Shown here: piece by piece, positions 52,945 to 64,000 of the stretch
How the letters are laid out: the number at the start of each line of letters is the position of its first letter
Numbering within the stretch: position 1 is the stretch's first letter
Origin: Bugulina stolonifera
Lineage: Eukaryota > Bryozoa > Gymnolaemata > Cheilostomatida > Bugulidae
Length of the DNA stretch: 64,000 bases
Direction: 5' to 3'
Assembly (NCBI GenBank): GCA_935421135.1
Contig: OW285187.1
Location: forward strand, 15,525,929-15,589,928
Notes under the pieces: generated by a model
Databases searched by the model: none
Told to the model about the DNA's origin: nothing
The model's input: only the letters and a program-made list of their open reading frames with translations
Position numbers and translations under genes: made by a program

Positions 52945-53125
52945 AGACAGTTCCAGCAGGACGTTTCTCAACTGTGTAGATTACATTTATTAGAATACAA
53001 CTCACCGATAATTAAGTTTAATTGAATGAAAAATTAATATTAAAAGGGAAAATTAATGGGTGGGGTTAGGGGATCAAACTGCCACGGAGAGGTTTAGTTT
53101 GGAACTGTCTTTTTCCCATTGTATT
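52945..53125. repeat. Short MITE-like repeat, copy B (inverted relative to copy A)
   Basis: The reverse complement carries the same ordered blocks as 48243-48443. It sits inside the TTAA element, so it moved independently of copy A. Confidence 0.62.
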
Positions 53126-55557
53126 GGATTGCAGTACATCACTTCACCTCCATACTTTCCTGGTGTTCTATTTCTTTCTTTACTGCCTATTTTAATTTTA
53201 TTTTAATCTTGCTAATTTTCATTTCATGGCGTGCGTTCAGATAAATAAAATTAAAATAAGCAGTAAGTAAGCCCAATGACTGAAAGAAAAAAACAGAGAT
53301 GCCAGACTCAGTTAATTCAAGCAACATTTTATGGCCTATTAAAAGACTCGTTTCCAAAATAAAACTTGCAAACATCTCTGGAAAAAAACTAGTATCCTAT
53401 GTATGTTTGTGCAATATTATGAATCTGTTCCACAATGCTGACCATTAAGAAATTTACTTTAGCCTCAGTGACTGTGACAAACCCTATTGATACTCTTAAC
53501 TATTCTCTATAATGGCATAGGCCTATGTGACTAAGAATATTGGGCCTACACTGTGGTGACTTGGTGACTACTATATCTAACTACTACTATTCCTATTGAT
53601 AATCCAACTTCTGTTGATTCTATTGATACTGTAGCTACTACTGCTACTACTGGACCCTCTGGTACTACTGCGACAACTTACCGCTTTTCTACGACTAACT
53701 ATTATTGTAACCAACTACTACTATTACTACTGCTGATTTTAGCTACTTGCATGATTACTACTAATGCAACCATAACTAACTACTGAGATCACCATAATAC
53801 TGCTACTACACTGCTATCACTTTAACTTACTGCTAACTACTAGGCTACTATAAGTAACTACTCCTACTGCTAATACGAACTACAGCCAACACCACAAATG
53901 GTTCTTTTATTTTGCTAGTAAACTGCTGCTGCGACTACTAATACTGACGATAGTGGGCATACTATCAATGTTGAGCTGATACTAACACATACAGCTTGTT
54001 GACTTGTGTTGTAGGATGTTGCAGTGCCTGCTGCAGTTGGGCCACCAGATGCTGATATGCTCTCTTACTTTATTCTATGAGTTTGTAGTACTGAAGCACT
54101 AATGAGTTTTACCATGCACTAGCCGATGCTTTCAAGAAAATGCAGTTTCATATCCATATAGCTCTTCAGGTAGGTAGTTGTATGAATAACTACTCGGAAT
54201 CCTGTATCTTAAACATTGATGCTTTATCGGCAAAGAAGATTTAAAATCTGATACTCCTTCAGAGTCTCTAATAATTTTTAATTTGGTTATTATAGTAATT
54301 ACACTTACATGAATTATTCATTGTTACACATGAAGACTGTGTGTGTAGGCAGATCTATGTGCAAATGAAAGTAATACACGAGACAGTCATTTCTTGGTTG
54401 CAGATAGATTCTGGTAAGATGTTCCAGACAAAATGTTATAGCCTTGGAATATCGCAAGAGACACCGATGGAGGGTAAACTATCCAGTTCAACAGGAACAA
54501 CTTTTGGAAGAAACCTCATTCATCATTGCAGTTGGTCTGGTATCCTTGCCGGCAGTCTCCTTGAGGTTAAATATTTGTCCATTGCTTTTGCATGTAGGTG
54601 CAGTACTGGTGAAAGCTAGATAGACCTCCTTACTCCTTAGTTGGGGTTTTGGAGAAGGGGAATAAATCTAGAAAAAGCGATTTCTGTTTAAGTTTTACTG
54701 AAAAACAGAGGTTATCTCAAATTTCTCCACTTCTGCATCTAAACAATTATTGACCTCCATGGCCTGAATCTTGCAACCATTTGCTATCAGCCATTATGTT
54801 AGCTGTCAACATAATATGGTCAACAAGGTCAGTCTATAACTGTAGGGCTTGCCAGTGACCTCTACCTCACCAACTATGCAAGTGTTCAACTGTTGAAACC
54901 CAGGCAGTGAAGTTGAAGTTTGATCATAACACAGTCCACTCTGCACTCTGCTGGAACTTCCTCCACTTGTACACCTCTGCTCTGACTGCTCAATACTCTC
55001 TAGCACAATCTGTTGGCTATGTTATAAAACCATAGTAGCACATAAGTGCTACATGATGGTAATCATTAGTGCTTTGCCATAGATTCAGCAGTTAAAGCTA
55101 TCATAGAATCTATTATAGCCTAGCCACCTGCAGTGTAATATTTTAATGTGTACTTTTAACAATACTATTACCAATGTTTTTCATGGGTAGCAGAGTGTCA
55201 GAAATTATTTCCAATGATATTGTGTAAACCTTTTATACATGCATGTATATGTAGATATAATAAAGAATTCGTGATTACATATAATGTTTATACAAATACA
55301 GTGTGTTGTGCCATATGGTACCTTCAGCATGTACATGCATGTTTATTTGTCATACATAAGTTTTATAATGATAAAATGTATATTATATTACTGATACATG
55401 TACAGGTATAAATGCATTTGTATTGTTGGCAGACGATGCTAAGGTCTATGTGATTGCACTGCACTGACAACTGCAGTCAAGAAATTGAAATGAAAGTAAG
55501 GAAAACAAATACATGTATAATTAGCATAGCATTATGTTATACGGATAATAGTATAAA

Positions 55558-55648
55558 GTTATCTCCCCAGGAATGGTCGATCGCCGGAAACCGTAGTCTC
55601 ACAAAATAGTATGCCGAAATCTCAAAAAGGAGATAACTCCAAATTTTT
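55558..55648. repeat. Short inverted repeat, possible miniature element
   Basis: agttatctcc and ggagataact bracket about 70 bp of unrelated sequence within the TTAA element. No target duplication was identified. Confidence 0.4.
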
Positions 55649-57431
55649 CAATCGTTTAGAAGGAGTTTTAATTTCACTAATTGAGGCATAAGGAGGGTCA
55701 TAAAATACAAATCCTTTGTTATTAATAAGAGAACATATGTTGATTTAGTATACTGTACAATAATTGTTTGAATATCTTGTTTGGAACAGTACAAAAACTA
55801 ACTTCAAAGTAGGGCACAATTTGTGAATTTCACCTTTAAGTATTGTCTGAATTGGGTTGCTGGTACAGCTGATTTCTTTAATGATTTCACTAATAAAAAG
55901 TAAAATTTTATTCCTTTCTATTAAATTAAATTGTGGAGTATGTTCTTTGGAATATTTCGTTAACAAATAACTGCAATGTAGACTTATTTGCTAAACTTGA
56001 AATTTAGTCAGCAGATACAAAGAATCATATGATATGTTATAGGCCTAATGTGTAGCCTACCTTATGTGCACATCTGCTTACCAGTGTTATTTCAACTTAT
56101 TCACTATGTTGCTATGTTGCAGTGTACAGACATAATGTTGTAATGTATTTTAAAAGACCCTAGATATTTTTTATTAGTACGCTACTCATGATAACAGTAG
56201 TATTTTTGACGATATAGTAGTATGTAGCGATATAGTAGTATGTAGCGGTTGTTAGCATTTCTTTCTCATCAAATGTATGCTTACAATATTTACTTGATTT
56301 TGTCTATAGAAAATCTTGCCTTTGCCTTTCTGGTGACCTGGCTTAGAAAATTCCATGTCTTGTAACTGAATATATACTGCATCCTTTAGCACTGGAACTT
56401 TCCAGGAGCATTGAGCAGTAGTACAAGATGGATTTGAAATGTCTACTCTGTGAGCGCTTTCTATTTTGAACAATATTGCTGCAGCATGGTTGCATACTTG
56501 ACTTAATCTGAAAAAGTTTACAAACTCCCTGTTACCAATGCATTTTGGTGTCAATCTCTTTAAACATAGAGTATGAATTACAGCATATTTTACTAGATTT
56601 TAAAATATAAAAACTAGAATAATATACTAACCCAGCAAAGCAGGTGCAGTATGCTGAGCATACTTCCCCAGATTCACCCAAACTTTGTGTGGAGGGTCAT
56701 TTACTTGGTTGCTTCTTCTGCATTGTGCTTTAAGAAAGCAACAAGGATGGTCCTTTCTGATTGTGTGCAAAAACACTTCTTGGATATAGTCATTGTAGAA
56801 CAGACTATATGCCTTGCCAGTCTTATATGATGCCAATGCATCTTTTGATAGAGAGCAACCTTTTTTCTGCATAAATTTTACAATCTCTATATATTATGTT
56901 GTCTGAGGCCAGAATGAAATTCCTTCTTTTTCTGGTATCCATTTTTTTAATCGATTAGGATCAACAGCAGACCCTGGGCCTTCTTTATAAATAGCTACAT
57001 AATCCACCTTTCTAGATTGGAGTTCTTCTACTGCTGTTGGATTTTCAGGTACTTGCTGGTTATAAAGAACATATACCCGTGCACTCAGTTCCTCACTTGA
57101 ACCCCCGGTTTTGAAACCTCTTTTACGGCAGTAATCTTTTCCAGCTTCAATAGTCCACATTTTAATTTCTTCCAGTGAAATAATATCATCTTCTAACATT
57201 TGAGTACTGTTTGCAGCAGCACTAGCCATGATAGTAATGCACATCAAATTGCAAGAGTGAGGTACCTGTTGTTTTTACATGCTGTATAAATATACTTGCA
57301 TATAAAAGTTGTTTTGGAGAATAGGTTAAAATACACCCACAAGCACTGGTTTGACCAGAACTCCTTCATTATACGATGGCCTACAGTATTGGTGCAACTA
57401 TTTGAAAATAATAATATTTTTACAGTTCTTA

Positions 57432-57850
57432 CATTCGATTGGTTAGTTGAACTAAGCAAAATGTTGTTTATCCAATCATAGTAGCAGTATTTACTGATGT
57501 ATAATCATGATAATGCTGCCAACTTGAAGTGGGCCAAGTGAGTTATGTGGTAGAGTGAGGACATTCATGGTCAATTAAAAAGCAATCACAAGGTACCCAG
57601 TGGTACCTTCTAAACAAATGCTGCTATAAAATGCATTCTATGGGACAAAAATATATTGCAATATTCCCCCTAGGAGTTATTTTTTATCCCGTTTTCAAAT
57701 ATGCCCTCCGTTTAATTTTTCCACCCCCAGATTTTCTTCTATGTCCTATTTCAAGGCTGATCACAGGGTTTCACAATGATAAACAGTACCTAAAGTAAGA
57801 GAAGATAACCCTTCACTTTTTGCGGATGTCGAAGCTAGGAAAACTGTCTA
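57432..57850 (-). repeat. Right 419-bp inverted arm
   Basis: Inverted partner of 47549-47967, separated by a few scattered substitutions. It lies immediately upstream of the SAP-SWIM-YqaJ gene and probably contains its promoter. Confidence 0.9.
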
Positions 57851-57949
57851 TATAAATATAATATGTATATAACATTCAGTGTAAAGGTGCGTTGCGTGGG
57901 AGTTTCCTAAGTTTTGAATAATTTTTGATATTTTATTGCTACAGATCAG

Positions 57950-58385
57950 ATGCTACTTATTCTGTTACTTTCAGAGTTTCTCAAGACTTTGTTCAGCAGG
58001 ATTCATAGAATGGGAGAGCATAACAACAACCCAACTGCTATAGGCTTTTGGGCAGATGCAAGAAAGCTGTTGATGAAGTGGTCAGTGTCCACTTTAAATG
58101 TAGCCAATTCAGCTGACTGTGACTCCAGCTCTGGTTTATTTTCTTTACAGTGGTGTAAGTGAAAAGCTCCAATAACTTCTGTTTGACATCGCTACAAACT
58201 TGTAACACTCACCCACTGAATATTCTTGGATATTTCAGGAAAAATTGCAAGAACTCTACACAGCAGTTTCTGGGGAAGTGTGCAGGTGGCTTTGGCGATC
58301 ATTTGTATGTCGTAGGATGATGAAGGCCAAAAACAGAGGTGGCCTCACTTATGCTACTGATTTAGTAAAGCAGATTGTCGCTTGA
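57950..58385 (+). pseudogene. P-element-type transposase, C-terminal remnant
   Basis: Two segments lie in the right arm of the outer transposon. The first (about 57976-58157) reads RIHRMGEHNNNPTAIGF, then ADARKLLMK. This is the motif near the end of P/THAP9-type transposases (an IR-x-GG-x-NDNPT-x-QF-x-RKLL pattern). The second (58239-58385) reads EVCRWLWRSFVCRRMM, then KNRGGLTYATDLVKQIV and a stop, matching the KNRGGL-Y-S tail of the same family. They are joined by a plausible short intron. Upstream catalytic parts were not found, and the 10.3-kb insertion separates this piece from the left arm. Relationship to the P superfamily is by motif recall. Confidence 0.68.
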
Positions 58386-59120
58386 TGTGAGCAGGTGTTT
58401 GTTTACACAGTGTATTTCGATTCTCGACTGATGAATAGACATTTGAAACATTGAACTTTTGCTTCATTTCAATACCTGTAACATAATTTTACAATAAGTG
58501 TATCATAAATTTTTCATTTTTCTTTGTTATTTAATTCTTTTATTGCTATGTCTATAACACTTTTTGCTAGCTTTCAATCTTGTTTGCATATATATATATA
58601 TTTGTCTGGTTATGATAGTCATATGATTTACCATTCACAGTTTTGCACTGCAGATGATAAAACAAAAATACAATACAGTGCAATAATAGACATAATGCAT
58701 ATGTAGTTGACTTCTCATTAATTTCAATTATATCAGAAGTTGTATTTTTAATGTATCATAGATAGTTCTTAACTTGCAGAGTACTGATAGCCACAAAATA
58801 TGTGATTTTGTTGAGCAAACGTTATCGATTTCGTATTGTTACAATGGATTTAATAGTAAACCGGAACTGCGTCTAAAGCAAAGAAGTGGGTCCAGACCGG
58901 CTTCACGACCGTAATAGTAATAGCGGTCGAGTACTGGCTCTATCCTACCTCTATGGAATCAACCATAGAGGAATCAACCAATGTAGATCCGGCTAACAGC
59001 GTTTAAAACTTTTGCTTGTGTAAATGTAACTAGGCAACCAGCTGTTGGTGTACTAGTCTTTACTATTTCTATGTTCTAACCAGTAAAGTTTTACAACTTG
59101 TCCGTTCCATACTGAAAACA

Positions 59121-60065
59121 ATGGCAGAAGAAGCTGCAGGTGATAAAAAAGATGATAAGAAGGCAGTTATACATACTTATCCACTCATTAGGGTAAGTGC
59201 AGCTATAATGACATATACATTATGCTGGTTTTTGTGGATTAAAATTTCATAAAGAAATAAAAATAGTCATTCTATTCTTATCTAAATGAATTTGTGACTC
59301 TAAAGCCACCATAATGGTACAAAATAGAGGGTCCCACAGGTCGAAGATAAGGGAAAAACAGCGGTTGTACAGCTTTCCACCATTTTGCCGCTTTCAGGTT
59401 TCAGATTGTGGAGGCGTTGTTCTTAGATCTCGTGTGGTTCTTGGTAGAAAACTATTGTGATAGATACGTGATTCAGCACAGATTGGATATGGGTCATCTG
59501 GGTCATATTTTGTTCACGCACCAATAATTTAAACGGGCACTCCTGACCTCACAATTACAACTTTGATTTATGTTGTTGAATTGGTAACAATATGTATGCA
59601 TATATTTGTAGCATTCTGATATGAATGATGAAATGAGAACTGAAGCAATGGAATTATGTGTTACGGCTTGTGAGAAATTTGCTGCAAATAACGAAGTAAG
59701 TTGTTAAAAAATACTTGACTATTAAGTACAACTATTGAGTATATAAAGTACTTTCAAACTGCATTGAAGACATACTTACTTTGGTATGGTGGTCAAGGTA
59801 CATGTAAAAGTACCTACACAATAAAATAATTTATTGTACTTGTATCTATTCTATAAATGGCGATTCTGAGGTTACAATGTATAATCAACTTATATTCTAG
59901 GCTGCGGCAAAGATGGTAAAGGAAGCAATGGACAAGAAGTTTGGAGCATCGTGGCATGTGGCAGTTGGTGAAGGTTATGGATTTGAAATTACACACGAAG
60001 TCAAAAACATATTGTACATGTTCTTTGGCGGTACCACAGCCATTATTATGTGGAAGTGTTCATAG
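59121..60065 (+). CDS. DNAL4: Dynein light chain DNAL4, complete
   Basis: Three exons (59121-59192, 59612-59695, 59901-60065) with GT-AG junctions give 106 aa; the human protein has 105. The lysine-rich N-terminus is followed by HSDMNDEMRTEAMELCVTAC, then AKMVKEAMDKKFGASWHVAV, GYGFEITHEVKN and the C-terminal TAIIMWKCS. These are the LC8-family fold signature and the DNAL4-specific ending. The product is a small dynein light chain of the LC8 family associated with axonemal dynein, so ciliated or flagellated cells are expected. AATAAA at 60207-60212 is a likely polyadenylation signal. The start codon lies only 166 bp from the outer transposon's end. Confidence 0.96.
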
Positions 60066-60658
60066 ACAACAATATTATTTATTTTATAACACTATTATAT
60101 AAAACTATAATTGTAACATAAACTGTAACAATTAAACTATTCCATTATAAATCTAACATGTAAATACTAAGCATTCAATTCATGTGAATGCACATGTACG
60201 AATACCAATAAATATATATTTAGATTAATTTAACATAATGTTACTACAGTGTATTTTGTGACTGGGCAGTGGGAGGGGAGCAATAATAAACATCAATATG
60301 GCTACAAAATAATACATTAATATTAAATAATATCTACAATATCATTAACTAATCCAATATTGATTCTTGCTGGCTAACTAAACATGCCTAGTACAGAAAT
60401 TTCAATATCAACAAATAGGTTTTACCACTGAAGAAAATCCTAATGCAGTATGGATGCATTATACAACAAAATTTATAATTTAAAGCAGCATAGCAGCAGT
60501 AATATTTTTCATGATATTATGCCAGTGTTCGTAAGAAATAAAAACATTAGTCCCGAACCAAAGCTAATACGCAATAATTTGCATGGAATCAACTCTAGCT
60601 ATGTACACTGTATATCTAGTGTATGTTTCTACAACAAATTCTCCTTGATAAAATAATC
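60066..60658. other. Convergent spacer between DNAL4 and WDR7
   Basis: AT-rich 3'UTR sequence of two converging genes. AATAAA at 60207 serves DNAL4. No further gene is visible. Confidence 0.55.

Positions 60659-64000
<3,342 letters not shown>

Larger units (their letters stand above)
51865..55835. mobile_element. TTAA-flanked DNA transposon inside a YqaJ-gene exon
   Basis: TTAA at 51861-51864 and 55836-55839 flanks inverted ends AGGGGAAAATCACAAATTTT and AGGTGAAATTCACAAATTGT (18 of 21 positions alike). TTAA duplication is typical of piggyBac and Kolobok elements. No transposase was recognised; a short open frame at 54341-54619 is unassigned. The 3,971-bp copy contains a 29-bp array and a MITE copy and looks non-autonomous. 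Confidence 0.82.
48843..57229 (-). pseudogene. SAP + SWIM zinc finger + YqaJ nuclease gene, split by two transposons
   Basis: Minus strand, in coding order. 57229 to about 56633: MASAAANSTQ, then a SAP-like segment (SLEEIKMWTIEAGKDYCRKR, then GFKTGGSSEELSARVYVL). One in-frame TAA follows WPQTT at about 56899, and a frame change occurs before the SWIM motif. About 56512-56284: the SWIM finger CTCFAG|LSQVCNH is formed across the intron (C-x-C-x7-C-x-H), followed by SCTTAQCSWKVP. About 55917-55836 and 51860-51781: one exon split by a TTAA element. 50841-50167: YqaJ domain (NPLWKAARAGRLTAS, LGASPDGIIECTC, ALVEIKCPSK), keeping the core D-x(n)-ExK pattern. 48958-48843: C-terminus beyond the hAT insertion. 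YqaJ is a lambda-exonuclease-type fold; SAP and SWIM domains bind nucleic acid. Both transposon-split exons remain in frame if the insertions are ignored, so the stop and frameshift are independent decay. Function in mobility is inference. Confidence 0.75.
47549..57850 (-). mobile_element. Element with 419-bp inverted arms carrying a SAP-SWIM-YqaJ gene
   Basis: Two inverted arms of equal length (47549-47967 and 57432-57850) share high similarity along their whole 419 bp, beginning tagacagttttcctagcttc and ending near ccaatcgaatg. Between them lies one recognisable gene on the minus strand (48843-57229), starting about 200 bp inside the right arm. Removing the two secondary insertions (51865-55835 and 48959-50166) leaves an element of about 5.1 kb. 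The target duplication is TA or TATA; the AT-rich flanks make it ambiguous. No transposase other than the nuclease-bearing gene was seen. The superfamily cannot be named from inspection. Confidence 0.78.
45619..58955 (+). mobile_element. P-superfamily DNA transposon enlarged to 13.3 kb by nested insertions
   Basis: The ends are inverted: CATAGAGGTAGGATAGAGCC (26 bp perfect to AGTACT), with patchy similarity continuing to about 110 bp (GGACCCACTT, TTTGCTTTAGAC, AGTTCCGGTTT). Perfect 8-bp direct repeats gaatcaac flank them at 45611-45618 and 58956-58963. An 8-bp duplication, termini beginning CA and the P-type transposase remnant at 57950-58385 place it in the P superfamily. An ATG at 45734 starting MPKFCAV resembles the first residues of a THAP domain but lacks the second cysteine. 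The transposase core was not found in the left arm (45619-47548), so the copy is probably defective. The 10.3-kb SAP-SWIM-YqaJ element sits inside at 47549-57850. Confidence 0.8.

Noticed and set aside
54341..54619. Candidate transposase fragment in the TTAA element
   Set aside because: The 92-residue frame has no recognisable catalytic motif, so it is left unassigned.
45619..58955. Maverick/Polinton or endogenous virus interpretation of the 13-kb inverted-repeat unit
   Set aside because: The target duplication is 8 bp rather than 6, and no DNA polymerase B, packaging ATPase, capsid or integrase was seen. The size is explained by nested insertions. The YqaJ domain alone is not evidence of a virus.

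Overview
The window is animal nuclear DNA: AT-rich, with split genes carrying GT-AG introns, dense minisatellites and transposons. The genes (GPAA1, integrin beta, liprin-beta, merlin/NF2, DNAL4, WDR7) are all metazoan. The combination fits an invertebrate, and an early-branching animal such as a sponge is plausible, but nothing here fixes the species. No bacterial operons, CRISPR, rRNA or tRNA genes were seen.

Layout. 1-136: first coding exon of GPAA1 on the minus strand, running off the left edge. 137-7395: non-coding, holding a non-autonomous hAT element (3383-4647). 7396-19659: a complete 17-exon integrin beta gene (plus; phases close to 797 aa). 19830-21200: a 104-bp inverted repeat pair and a hairpin-repeat cluster. 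21201-23392: a 5'-truncated LINE with an open reverse transcriptase and a 26-base poly(A) tail. 25225-35355: a 13-exon liprin-beta gene (plus; coiled coil and three SAM domains, 661 aa as modelled). 36024-44042: a complete 14-exon merlin gene (minus; 572 aa), with an unrecognised 3-exon membrane-protein gene nested antisense in its largest intron (38683-40252). 45619-58955: a 13.3-kb nest of transposons. 59121-60065: complete DNAL4 (plus). 60659-63689: the C-terminal seven exons of WDR7 (minus), running off the right edge.

The transposon nest has four layers. The outermost is a P-superfamily element with CATAGAGG termini and an 8-bp target duplication. Inside it lies a 10.3-kb element with 419-bp inverted arms. 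Its only recognisable gene encodes SAP + SWIM zinc finger + YqaJ nuclease domains. Two coding exons of that gene are split, one by a TTAA-flanked element and one by a second copy of the hAT element. This SAP-SWIM-YqaJ element is the best candidate for a poorly described mobile system.

A second window-wide theme is that tandem arrays in the integrin, liprin-beta, merlin and WDR7 genes sit next to splice sites. In two cases the repeat unit is the splice donor itself: about 32 copies of a 28-bp unit at liprin-beta exon 4, and (GTCA)n at integrin exon 3. Adhesion and cortical scaffolding genes (integrin, liprin-beta, merlin) lie side by side, but each has its own promoter region and there is no evidence of shared regulation.
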